Shown: positions 18,050 to 26,525 of the stretch, piece after piece
Layout: every line of letters begins with the position of its first letter
How positions within the stretch are numbered: the stretch's first letter is position 1
Assembly (NCBI RefSeq): GCF_000417875.1
Contig: NW_006920883.1
Location: 291,906 to 318,430, forward strand
Length of the DNA: 26,525 nt
Direction: 5' to 3'
From: Pseudozyma flocculosa PF-1
Taxonomy: Eukaryota > Basidiomycota > Ustilaginomycetes > Ustilaginales > Ustilaginaceae
Translations under genes and position numbers: made by a program
Notes under the pieces: model-generated
Told to the model about the DNA's origin: nothing
The model's input: the letters and a program-made list of their open reading frames with translations, nothing else
The model's database searches: none

Positions 18050-19694
18050 ATGCCGAAGTGCGTATCCCAGCTCTCCAGCCACAGCTCCAGCCAATTCGCC
18101 ACGCCTCCCAGCATCCGACACATCGCCCGCAGCGGTCGCTCTCGAATCGACTGGCGAGACTCTGGCGCTGCCTTGTCGCATCGCGATCGGATACGACGTC
18201 GTCCCCGCCGAATTGGGGTTATGGCCCACCCAGCTCACCAGCTGGAACGGAAGAAGGAGAGGAGGAGAAAAATTGCGCAACCCGAGCGCAGACGCAGGGA
18301 GAACGCTGGACGGAATGGTCGACTCTTTTGGACTGGAGGACGTATGCCAGTCACGCCGCCCCGCTGGGAGGCTGAACCGTTGCGGCCTCTTGCGGATACC
18401 CTCGGAAGAGCGACGCCGAGACGGCCGCAGCGGGTCGATCCCTCCTGGGCAGAGCGAGAGCGGCTCGGAAGTCGCACTCGGACAAAGGCCACGAAGGCAG
18501 CAGGAACGCCGCCCCCGCAGGCGGTCGGTGCAAAGAGGAGGAAGATGGCGGCGGCGAAATGACGACGTCGTACCGGCACGACGTGCAGAACGAAGCGTGA
18601 GCCCCACCCACTGCGCTGCGACAGGGAGCTGACCCTCGCTCCAACCTGGCCGCTGCTACCCTTTCCACCCCCCCACAGCGTTAGAGACGTCGACGCCGCC
18701 GCGTTCATCAACGCTTACGCCCAGCACCTTAAGCGCTCGGGTGAGTGTCGAAGCATCCCTTTCGACGATCCAGGCAATGTCTTCGACATCGGCAACGACA
18801 GCATCGGCAGCATCGGCAGCGACAAAGGGCGGCGATCTCAATTGTCATGACCATGAATGACTCGGGGCTGGTCAGAGGCTGGCGGATGGCCCTAATCTCG
18901 GGAGGAGGGATCTGGTCGGATCGCCTTTGACAGCGAGACCAGAGCGAAGGGCTCAGTTCGATCTGGCCGCCCCCAGACGGCAACGCACGACGAGGCCGTC
19001 GGGTCGCAGACCGGCCTCGCTGCATCCGACACGGCGCGATGTTATCGGCCTCTGTGTCCCGGCAGGACCCTCGCCATTGCCGACTTCGTTGGCTCGCGAT
19101 GCCAGTTGAAGGAAGACTTCTGTCTGCGGACTGGGCCGACGACGGACGCATCTTTCGCCCTTCGCTCGCCTCTTGCTGCCGCTGCCGCTGCTGCCACTGC
19201 TGCCACTGCTGCCGGCGATCATCCTTACCGTCCCCGAGGCACCGACCCGCTGACACTGCACTTGCTTTTGCCCCTGTTGACCCCCTTCAGGCAAGATCGA
19301 GGTCCCGACCTGGGTCGACATTGTCAAGACGGGTGCCTACAAGGAGCAGGCCCCCTACGACCCTGACTGGTACTACGTCCGGGCCGCCGCTCTTGCGCGC
19401 CACATCTACCTGCGCAAGGCTGTCGGCATCGGTGCGCTCAAGAAGCTGCACGGTGGTGCCTCGAACCGCGGCTTCCGCCCTTCGCACCACGCCGACGCCT
19501 CGGGCTCGGTTCAGCGCAAGGTCGTCCAGGGCCTCGAGCAGATTGGCGTCCTCGAGAAGGACCCCAAGGGTGGCCGAAGGATCTCGCAGGATGGCCAGCG
19601 TGACCTCGACCGCATCGCCGTTGCCTGCCTCGAGTCGATGCGCGAGGAGGAGGACGAGGAGGAGGAGGACGAGGACGAGGAGGACGACGAGTAA
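18050..19694 (+). CDS. RPS19: Small ribosomal subunit protein eS19, three exons, 157 aa
   Basis: Structural protein of the 40S head, needed for 3'-end maturation of 18S rRNA. Exons are 18050-18057, 18679-18740 and 19291-19694 (474 nt, 157 codons plus TAA). Introns are 621 and 550 bp with GTGCGT and GTGAGT donors. The spliced start is MPNVRDVDAAAFINAYAQHL, followed by KIEVPTWVDIVKTGAYKEQA, PYDPDWYYVRAAALARHIYL, GGASNRGFRPSHHADASGSV, KDPKGGRRISQDGQRDLDRI. This lines up with yeast and human eS19 along its whole length. Odd points: the first exon codes for under three residues, and the N-terminus is two residues shorter than MPGVSVRDV-type starts, so a different first exon is possible. Both introns are three to six times longer than others in this window. 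The protein ends in a 16-residue purely acidic tail (EEEDEEEEDEDEEDDE) beyond the normal end at about 144 aa. Confidence 0.95.
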
Positions 19695-20980
19695 GCTCGC
19701 CGCGCCACGGGGTCAATGAACATGAACACCCAAAAACGGAGCCGATCCGACGCCGCGGTGGCACCGCGAGGGAAAGGCGGTGGTGCGAGGAGACAGCGCC
19801 CAGGATAGACGACGAAGACGATGGCCCCGCGATCGGGGTCCGCGGACGGTGACCGGGAGGTCTTCGACCGCGTCCGACGCTTCCTCGACCGTCGTGTTTC
19901 GCCCTCGGCCCGGTCCCCTTCGACGCCACGCCCTCTATGCATGCAATCCCCCTCGCCGGCATCACTAGGTTCGGATCAGCCTCGGCCCCCCAGCTGTTTG
20001 CGTGATGTCGCCGTCGTCGTCGCCGTCGCCGTCGTCTTCCTTGTATTCTTTGTCTCTACTTGTCGCTTCCCTCTTTCCCCCCCTCGCTCCCCACCTCACG
20101 TCCACACGCGCTCACACGCACACACGCAAACCAGCACCCATCACGCATTGCCAAAAAACCACCCGCTCGAGGCACACGCCCACGCCCACGCACTCGTCTC
20201 TTATGCAACCCCCCTCGTCCGTCCGTCGGTCCGTACAGTACAGTATTAGCGGCGGCGGCGGTTGACGGGGGGCGACGACGTGCAACTTGGCAACCAGCGC
20301 AGCCGACTTCATGCTGGAAAGGCCTCCGCGCCCCTCGGGCAGACGGGCGAGAGTCGCCCCAGCTGTGCGTCGTAGGGTCGACCCGTTGGGACCTTTGGTC
20401 GCGCGTGCATGTTGCTTGCTCTGGGTCAACTGCCAGCGAGAAGGCCGACGTGGCCCCTCCGAAGCTCGCTGTCTCTCGTCGTCAACGAGTTCAGGCAACT
20501 AGGTCCCCAGAGGCAGAGAGAGAGACGGCGCAGACAGGCCGGGTGCGGGCTGCAGCCAAAAGATTTTTCCCCCCCCGTCGGCGGGCGGCCACGGCGGCGT
20601 GTGGAGAAGCCTGGCCAGGCGGGTTTGGCTGCGGGCCAGAAGAAAAAAAGTCGAGAGAGAGAGCGTCGTGGCGGCCCTCGTCCACGCTGCCAAGGCTTCC
20701 ATCACACGCACCCCTCCCCCTAAATCTATCTGGCCTCTGCAGTCGAGTCCCGTCGACCGACCGACCGACCGACCACCACGGGCAGCGACACGTTATCGAA
20801 GCCGGCAGTGTCGATCTTGACGGATCCTTTCATGACCGCCTACCTCTGAACGCAGCTCGCAACGCCAGCGACCGACTCGACTCGCTCTCCTCCCTGCCCT
20901 CATCTTGCCGCAGCTCGGCCCGCAACCTCAGACATAGACGTATCCTCCAACCACATCCGCCAACACCCGATCCGCCCACC
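19695..20980. other. Spacer between RPS19 and the DHR1/ECM16 gene
   Basis: About 1.3 kb with the RPS19 3' flank and the DHR1 promoter and leader. Features seen: a GTC/GCC-rich stretch at about 20009-20040, CA-rich sequence at 20100-20150, and (GACC)5 at 20755-20774. The DHR1 frame stays open leftward to about 20060, but the codon there is TTG and the sequence has leader-like low complexity. Confidence 0.55.
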
Positions 20981-23900
20981 ATGCAACCGCCAACACGAGT
21001 GCGGTACAACGCAAAGGCGCGCAAGTCGTCGGCCGGCGGCTCGTCGCACAAGCAGAAAAAGTCGTCCGGCTCCTCTTCCGCCGCCGCTGGGACTGCCGAC
21101 TCAAACGTCGAGATCATCGTTCCGGGCAGCGAGGAGGACAAGCGACGCCTCGAGCAGGCGGCGCAGGAGCGTAAGCGGCGTGAGCTTCTCCTCCTCTCGG
21201 GCCAGGACGCCAATGCGCCCATGTCGTCCAAGAAGCGCAAGCGCCTCGACGCCTACATTGCCTCGCGCCTGAAAAAGGAGGAACGCGTACACCTCCTCGC
21301 CAAGCTGGCGGAATCGTCAAAGGAGGTCGACCGCGCCGAGCTCAAGAGCGCTGCCACGCTCGGAACGGGCAGGGCAAAGACGGGCCACGAGCGCATCGAG
21401 ACGGCGGGCAAAAAGGAGTCGTACACCGGCACGCGCGGCAGGAAGAGGAGGAGGGCCATGCACCACGCCGAGGAGGACGATCTCGATGCCGATCTCGACC
21501 GGGACGGCCACGACGACAGCCACGACGACGACGAAGACGATGCGGACGCCTCCTTCTACAGCGTCCCCGACCGCTCGGCCGCCGATGCCGATGCCGACGC
21601 AGACGACGGAGGACCTGTCGGCGAGGTCGAGGAGGACGCGGGGAGAAGGGCCAGGATCATGGCCGCCGCCAGCCTCTTCAACAAGCCGTCCGCGGGGCCT
21701 TCATCGTCGAGCACCGCGCCTGCCGCCAGCACCACCGCGCCGCAGGTCGGCTCTGCGCTCGCCAAGGGCCCGGACGGCAAGCCCCTGGTGCCGCAGATCA
21801 AGACGCGGAAGCGCAACAAGAAGAAGCAGGTCGGCCACCTCCCCGGCAGCGGCACCAGCTGGGGCAAGAACGCTGCACCAGCCTCGGGTTCCAGGAACGG
21901 GCACGAGACCGACTCGAGTTTCGACAGCTCCGAGTCGTCTGGCGACGACGAGGAGCCCGCAAAGCCCGCAGCGTCCGCCAAGACTGTGCGGTGGGAGCAG
22001 GATGATTCCACAGACGAGAAGGGCGACGTCAAGATGGCCGGCGACGATAGTGAGGACGGCGAGGAAGAGGAAGAAGGCGAGGAAGAGGAAGAAGACGGGG
22101 ACGAGGACATGGAGAGCGATAGCGACGAAGATGCCGTGCTCCTCGAGGCGATGAGGCTCCGAGGCCTGTTGCCCGACGGCCAACGGGCACCCAAGGCGGG
22201 CCCAAGCACAAGCTCGGATGCCCAAGGCAGCAAGGACGCTCCTGCATCGCCAACCTACGACGGTTTCCCAGCCGAGGGCGAGGAGGGCAGCGAGGACGAC
22301 GAGGACAGCGATGACGACGAAGAGGCGAGCTGCTCCGAAGACGGTTCTGGCTCAGGCGAAGATTCCGAGGGCGACTCGGACGACGACTCTGAGGACGATT
22401 CAGACGACGACGATGACGACGACGAAGATGGCGAGCCGCGGTCACGTCGCCGGGGCATTGGGCAGTCGGCCAAGAGCAAGGGATTCAAGGACTGGGCCCG
22501 GTCCGCGCTCGGTATGGCTGGCTCGGCCGGCGGCGGCGCCGGTGCTCAGGGAAGCGAGGACGGCCAAGCGGCCGACGGCAGCTACAACCTCGAGCCGGTC
22601 GGCGGCTACAAGGTGCGCGTGGGCGACCTGGGCCCCAACGACGGCGTGGCTCGAGGCCCGCTGGGCCGCGACGAGGTGCGCCCCGAGAACAAGTCGGCCT
22701 TTGCGGCCAAGTTCTACGCCGAGCTGCAGGAGACCATCGATGCCGAAAAGGCGCAGCAGCCGTCGTCGTCGTCGGCCAAGAAGCCGAGGATCCGCAACGT
22801 CGAGGTCAAGCGCGACGAGGACTCGATCGCCTCGCGCCTGCGCCTGCCCGTCGTGGCCGAGGAGGAGAACATCGTGCGCACCATCATGGAGAATCCGGTG
22901 ACGGTCATCTGCGGAGAGACGGGAAGCGGCAAGACGACCCAGGTGCCGCAGTTTCTCTACGAGGCCGCCTTTGGCCACCGCGACAGCTTCAACCCGGGCA
23001 TGATTGGCATCACGCAGCCCCGGCGCGTGGCCGCCGTCAGCATGGCGCAGCGCGTCGCAAAGGAGCTCAGCCTGCCCGAGACCAAGGTGTCGCACCAGAT
23101 CCGCTACGACGCCACCGTCAGCCCCATGACGGCCATCAAGTTCATGACTGACGGCGTGCTGCTGCGCGAGCTGGCCACCGACTTCCTGCTGAGCCGGTAC
23201 AGCGCCATCATGGTCGACGAGGCGCACGAGCGCAGCGTCAACACCGACGTCCTCATTGGCGTCCTCAGCCGCGTCGTGCGCCTCCGCGAGCGGCGCTGGC
23301 TCGACGGCGTCGAGGGCGCACGCCCCCTCCGCCTCGTCATCATGAGCGCCACGCTGCGCGTCTCGGACTTTACCCACAACACGACGCTCTTTGCCTCGCC
23401 GCCGCCCGTCATCAACATCGACGCCCGTCAGCACCCGGTCACGGTCCACTTTAACCGCCGCACCGTGCAGGACTACCTCGCCGAGGCCGTCAAGAAGACG
23501 ACCAAGATCCACGCCCGCCTGCCTCCCGGCGGCATCCTCATCTTCCTCACGGGCCAGCAGGAGATCACCACCGTCTGCAAGAGGCTCGAGAAGCGCTTCG
23601 GGCGCCGGGCGATCGAGCAGCGCAAACGCGAGCGGCAGAGGGCCGAGCAGCATCGGAGGTCGCGCCAGGGTGGCGAGGAAGATGACGAGGACGAGGGTCA
23701 CGACGGCAGCGATGACGACGACGCCGACGCCGACGCCGGACCGCGCGTCCGCCTGGCTGCCAAGGACGGCGACGTGGAAGCCGAGGAGCTCGACCTCGGC
23801 ATTTCCAAGGACCTCGCCCTCGACGTCGACGATGGCGCCATGGCCGATGCCGACGACGCCGCCGTCGAGGACCCGGACGCGCTCGACACCGATGACGAGG

Positions 23901-25747
23901 AGGGCGGCGGTGCGCGGCACGACGACGACCTGCCCGAGGAGCTGCGCGACGACACCGACGTGCCGATGCACATCCTGCCGCTCTACTCGCTGCTGCCCTC
24001 GGACAAGCAGATGCGCATCTTTGCCGAGCCGCCGGCCGATTCGCGGCTGGTCGTGGTGGCGACCAACGTGGCCGAGACGTCGCTGACGATCCCCAACATC
24101 AAGTACGTCGTCGATTGCGGGCGCGGCAAGGAGCGCAAGTACGACCTGCAGAGCGGCGTGCAGAGTTACGAGGTGACGTGGATCAGCAAGGCGTCGGCGG
24201 CGCAGCGCGCGGGCCGTGCCGGAAGGACGGGGCCCGGCCACTGCTACCGCCTCTACTCGTCGGCCGTGTACGAGGACCACTTCAGCCAGTTTAGCTCGCC
24301 CGAGATCCTGCGCACGCCCGTCGAGGGGCTGGTGCTCTCGATGAAGGCCATGAACATCGACAACGTGGCCAACTTCCCCTTCCCCACGCCGCCCGACAGG
24401 AGCACGATCCGCAGGGCCGAGAGGCTCCTCACCTACCTCGGCGCGCTCGAGGAGCACGAGGGCGTCGCGGCCGAAACGGGACGCAAGGCGAGCCACGCCC
24501 GCATCACCGACCTCGGACGCAGCATGACCCTCTTTCCCGTCTCGCCGCGCTTCGGCAAGCTGCTGGCCCAGGGACAGCAGGGCGGCTGCCTGCCTTACAT
24601 GGTGGCGCTGGTGGCGGCGCTCAGCATCGGCGATCCCTTTGTGCGCGAGCAGGTCCTCGAGGACGACGACGACGGCGAAGGCGGCGACGGCGACAAGGAC
24701 GGCAAGGCGCTCGCCCACGGAGAAAAGGAGGGCGACGAGGACCTGGCGCCCGAGCTGGCCAACCTGACCAACCAGGCGGCGCTGGAAAAGGAGCGGCGCA
24801 AGGCCAAGCGGGCCAAGTACTTTGCCACGATGCGCCGCTTCGAGGCGCTCGGCAAGGGCCTCAGCGACACGTTCCGCCTGCTGAGCGTCATCGGGGCCTA
24901 CGAGTTCCAGGGCGGCGGGCAGGAGTTTTGCCGGCGCAACTTCCTGCGGCCCAAGGCCATGGAGGAGATGCACAAGCTGCGCGCCCAGCTGTGCAACCTG
25001 GTGGCGGCCAACGTGCCGCGCCTGGCCTCGGTGCTGGCCGACCCGCGCCTCTCGCCGCCGACCGAGGTGCAGCTCAAGATGATCCGCCAGCTGCTCGTCT
25101 CGGCCTACGTCGACCAGGTGGCCGTGCGCGCCGACCTGGTGACCAACGGCAGCGTCACGTCTGCCTCGCTCGCGCCGTCCAACGCCGACTCGGCCACCTC
25201 GCAGGCCATGTGGCGGCTGCGCACCGCGGGCGGCGGCGACCGCATGTCGTCGACGCGCGGCGTGCCGTACAAGGCCATGGGCCTGGGCGGCTTTGCATTC
25301 ATCCACCCGTCGTCGGCCTTTTACCACTCCTCTCCGCCCGACTACGTCGTCTTTGGCGAGATCCAGCAGAGCCAGTCGAAGTACGCCAAGGTCTCGGGCT
25401 CAGAGAGCGCGGCGGGCGGCACCGTGTGGCTCAAGACGATCACCAAGGTCAACCCGGCGTGGCTCTCGACGCTGGGACGAAAGCTGTGCAGCTTCAGCAA
25501 GCCCGTCGAGCTGCCCGGCGGCGGCGGCGGCGGCAGCGGCGCTGTCGTTTCGTCGACGATGGCGGCGGGGATCAGGGCCATCAAGCGCGGCGAAAAGGCC
25601 GACGAGGTCAAGCGTGAGGTGATGCTGACGCCGACCTACGCTGTCGGGTCGGAGCGGGACGGCATGGCCGGAGGACTGGGCTGGGAGCTGCCGCCGATCA
25701 AGGCGACGCAGACGCTCGTCAAGGGGCGGTGGGTGACGAACCTGTGA
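20981..25747 (+). CDS. ECM16: DEAH-box RNA helicase Dhr1/Ecm16 (DHX37 orthologue), single exon, 1588 aa
   Basis: Nucleolar ATP-dependent helicase of the small-subunit processome. In yeast it removes U3 snoRNA from pre-18S rRNA so that the central pseudoknot can form. The start MQPPTRVRYNAKARKSS and the block SSKKRKRLDAYIASRLKKEE match the Dhr1-specific N-terminus. Helicase motifs: I GETGSGKTTQ (645-654), II DEAH (746-749), III SAT (789-791), then FLTGQQEI, VATNVAETSLTIPNIKYVVD, and VI QRAGRAGRTG (1075-1084). An acidic insertion sits inside RecA2, between the TGQQEI region and HILPLYSLLP. The C-terminus has the helicase-associated region and AWLSTLGRKLCSF, ending WVTNL. At 1588 aa it is longer than yeast Ecm16 (about 1270) and human DHX37 (about 1160), mostly through a very acidic, Ser-rich N-terminal region (about residues 160-495). 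The ATG follows a CACC context. There are no introns, unlike most neighbours. Confidence 0.96.
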   Translation: MQPPTRVRYNAKARKSSAGGSSHKQKKSSGSSSAAAGTADSNVEIIVPGSEEDKRRLEQAAQERKRRELLLLSGQDANAPMSSKKRKRLDAYIASRLKKEERVHLLAKLAESSKEVDRAELKSAATLGTGRAKTGHERIETAGKKESYTGTRGRKRRRAMHHAEEDDLDADLDRDGHDDSHDDDEDDADASFYSVPDRSAADADADADDGGPVGEVEEDAGRRARIMAAASLFNKPSAGPSSSSTAPAASTTAPQVGSALAKGPDGKPLVPQIKTRKRNKKKQVGHLPGSGTSWGKNAAPASGSRNGHETDSSFDSSESSGDDEEPAKPAASAKTVRWEQDDSTDEKGDVKMAGDDSEDGEEEEEGEEEEEDGDEDMESDSDEDAVLLEAMRLRGLLPDGQRAPKAGPSTSSDAQGSKDAPASPTYDGFPAEGEEGSEDDEDSDDDEEASCSEDGSGSGEDSEGDSDDDSEDDSDDDDDDDEDGEPRSRRRGIGQSAKSKGFKDWARSALGMAGSAGGGAGAQGSEDGQAADGSYNLEPVGGYKVRVGDLGPNDGVARGPLGRDEVRPENKSAFAAKFYAELQETIDAEKAQQPSSSSAKKPRIRNVEVKRDEDSIASRLRLPVVAEEENIVRTIMENPVTVICGETGSGKTTQVPQFLYEAAFGHRDSFNPGMIGITQPRRVAAVSMAQRVAKELSLPETKVSHQIRYDATVSPMTAIKFMTDGVLLRELATDFLLSRYSAIMVDEAHERSVNTDVLIGVLSRVVRLRERRWLDGVEGARPLRLVIMSATLRVSDFTHNTTLFASPPPVINIDARQHPVTVHFNRRTVQDYLAEAVKKTTKIHARLPPGGILIFLTGQQEITTVCKRLEKRFGRRAIEQRKRERQRAEQHRRSRQGGEEDDEDEGHDGSDDDDADADAGPRVRLAAKDGDVEAEELDLGISKDLALDVDDGAMADADDAAVEDPDALDTDDEEGGGARHDDDLPEELRDDTDVPMHILPLYSLLPSDKQMRIFAEPPADSRLVVVATNVAETSLTIPNIKYVVDCGRGKERKYDLQSGVQSYEVTWISKASAAQRAGRAGRTGPGHCYRLYSSAVYEDHFSQFSSPEILRTPVEGLVLSMKAMNIDNVANFPFPTPPDRSTIRRAERLLTYLGALEEHEGVAAETGRKASHARITDLGRSMTLFPVSPRFGKLLAQGQQGGCLPYMVALVAALSIGDPFVREQVLEDDDDGEGGDGDKDGKALAHGEKEGDEDLAPELANLTNQAALEKERRKAKRAKYFATMRRFEALGKGLSDTFRLLSVIGAYEFQGGGQEFCRRNFLRPKAMEEMHKLRAQLCNLVAANVPRLASVLADPRLSPPTEVQLKMIRQLLVSAYVDQVAVRADLVTNGSVTSASLAPSNADSATSQAMWRLRTAGGGDRMSSTRGVPYKAMGLGGFAFIHPSSAFYHSSPPDYVVFGEIQQSQSKYAKVSGSESAAGGTVWLKTITKVNPAWLSTLGRKLCSFSKPVELPGGGGGGSGAVVSSTMAAGIRAIKRGEKADEVKREVMLTPTYAVGSERDGMAGGLGWELPPIKATQTLVKGRWVTNL

Positions 25748-25834
25748 GCGCCGCTGGTGCTGCCACTCAGAGGCCTTTCCGCACAATATCGAGCAACGAT
25801 GCGATTCTCTCTCTTGACTCTTCCGACGGGACGG

Positions 25835-26418
25835 CTACTTGTCGGCCCACTCTTCTGGCTGCTTGCCCTCGAGCACCTGGTCACCCGTCGGGTCAAACTT
25901 GACATTCTCGGGGTGCTGGGTGGCCTTGCCGATAAACTTGGTGTGGCTGCCGTAGGCTGTCGTGGGGAGGGGGGCAAGGAGGAGCGCAGAAGAAGAGATG
26001 AATGAGCATGGCGGCAAGGGCACGGTGCAGGACAGCCGCCTCCTCGCGCGCCTGGCTCGAGCACGTACCGAGCAGGGCTTCTGTGACGGGGTGCCTGATC
26101 TCCATCCTGGTGAAAGCGAGGGTCCTGCCCATGCTAATGACCTCGCCGCTGACCTTGACCTCGTCGCCCTTGCCGCCGGCGCTCTTGACGTAGGTGGTGT
26201 TGATATCGGTACTGACGCCCGTCGAGTAGAGGCCCTTTGATGCGATGGCGAGCGAGCCCATGGTGTCGGCGAGGGTGGCGATGCAGCCGCCGTGCAGCGT
26301 GCCGAGGCGGTTGAGGTTGTGCGGCCCGATCTGGAACGTGGCGTCTATCCGGCCCGGGATCGACGAGACGATGCGCAGCTGCGGGATCGTCGAGGCATCG
26401 TGTCCCGACTGCGTCTGG
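25835..26418 (-). CDS. Hotdog-fold acyl-CoA thioesterase (ACOT13/THEM2-like), 3' part; 5' exon(s) outside window
   Basis: Hydrolyses acyl-CoA to free fatty acid and CoA; relatives act in mitochondria or cytosol. Visible exons on the minus strand are 26418-26069 and 25956-25835 (TAG at 25837-25835), joined across a 112-bp GT-AG intron. The first visible exon starts in mid-codon after a CACCGCAG acceptor, so an upstream exon lies beyond base 26525. Diagnostic sequence is HNLNRLGTLHGGCIATLADT, where the Asn, the HGG turn and the Asp match the THEM2 catalytic set. Then come GVSTDINTTYV with the matching Ser, GRTLAFTRMEIRHP, and across the splice LLAYGSHTKFIGKA. The tail HPENVKFDPTGDQ...EEWADK is longer than in the human enzyme. 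It converges on DHR1 with only 87 bp between stop codons. A Leu (TTG) codon at 26429 is in frame but is not a plausible start. Confidence 0.92.
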
Positions 26419-26429
26419 CTGCGGTGCAA

Positions 26430-26525
26430 GGAGGAGGAGGAGGAGGAGGAGGAGGAGGAGGAGGAGGGAGGGGAGGAGGAGGAGGAGGAGGAGGAGGAGG
26501 AGGAGGAGGAGGAGGAGGAGGAGGA
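26430..26525. repeat. Pure-purine GGA/GAG repeat to the window end
   Basis: About 96 bp with no pyrimidine on the plus strand: GAGGAG repeats with one GGGAGGGGAGG interruption near 26465-26475. On the thioesterase sense strand it is a continuous polypyrimidine tract just upstream of a 3' splice site. It continues past the window. Confidence 0.93.

Noticed and set aside
16784..18562. 592-codon open frame on the plus strand across the end of the polyQ gene, the spacer and RPS19 intron 1
   Set aside because: It is out of frame with the polyQ protein, is Arg/Ser/Pro-rich without domains, and includes an intron. Long stop-free frames are expected at this GC content.
18741..19290. C/D-box snoRNA in RPS19 intron 2
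   Set aside because: Only imperfect TGACC/TGACT-like boxes were seen, with no paired C and D boxes and no terminal stem.
20060..20980. Upstream in-frame extension of the DHR1 reading frame
   Set aside because: It opens with TTG, not ATG, and is low complexity. The conserved Dhr1 N-terminus begins at the ATG at 20981 in a good context.
22442..25327. 961-codon open frame on the minus strand opposite DHR1
   Set aside because: It is an antisense shadow of a clearly identified helicase: Val/Ala/Gly/Arg-rich with no motif of its own.
1..26525. tRNA, 5S rRNA and spliceosomal RNA genes
   Set aside because: I looked for the GGTTCGA-type B box and typical snRNA starts by eye and found none. A covariance-model scan would settle it.

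Overview
The window is nuclear DNA of a fungus, most likely a basidiomycete. It is visibly GC-rich and has no bacterial operon structure. Genes are interrupted by short GT-AG introns, mostly 100-220 bp with GTGAGT or GTAAGT donors, and the proteins match fungal/eukaryotic families. A smut-type lineage (Ustilaginomycotina) fits this style, but the sequence alone does not prove it.

Layout, left to right. (1) 1-673, +: C-terminal end of a Yta7/ATAD2-type AAA-ATPase/bromodomain chromatin protein, cut by the window edge. (2) 1171-3444, -: glycerol kinase, six exons, 510 aa. (3) 3445-6500: a 3-kb divergent spacer rich in simple repeats, including a perfect inverted pair of (AGGCC)4/(GGCCT)4 blocks. 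(4) 6501-7049, +: RNA polymerase III subunit Rpc11, three exons, 109 aa. (5) 7436-8919, -: ELO-family fatty-acid elongase, four exons, 383 aa. (6) 8920-10295: divergent spacer with a 21-G run. (7) 10296-11673, +: TANGO2/NRDE-family protein, three exons, 383 aa. (8) 11683-11971: a compact cluster of hairpins, with three near-identical 34-nt palindromic units at a ~50-bp period plus a degenerate fourth. (9) 13768-16977, +: a large coiled-coil protein with a 31-glutamine tract, not recognised. (10) 18050-19694, +: ribosomal protein eS19 with two unusually long introns and an acidic tail. (11) 20981-25747, +: intronless DEAH-box helicase Dhr1/Ecm16 (DHX37). (12) 25835-26418, -: hotdog thioesterase (ACOT13/THEM2-like), 5' end beyond the window, with a long pure-purine tract in its intron.

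These are mostly conserved housekeeping genes: glycerol and lipid metabolism (glycerol kinase, elongase, acyl-CoA thioesterase), ribosome production (eS19, Dhr1), Pol III transcription (Rpc11) and chromatin (Yta7). They are not an operon and I see no dedicated gene cluster. Spliced models were built by hand by joining GT-AG sites in phase. Glycerol kinase, Rpc11, elongase, TANGO2 and eS19 each close into a whole number of codons.

The least explained signals are the hairpin array downstream of TANGO2, the orphan polyQ protein (whose stop codon sits inside a CAG-rich frame that carries on beyond it), the inverted GGCCT blocks, and the modified eS19 gene. I saw no tRNA, rRNA, transposon protein, CRISPR-Cas or viral gene.
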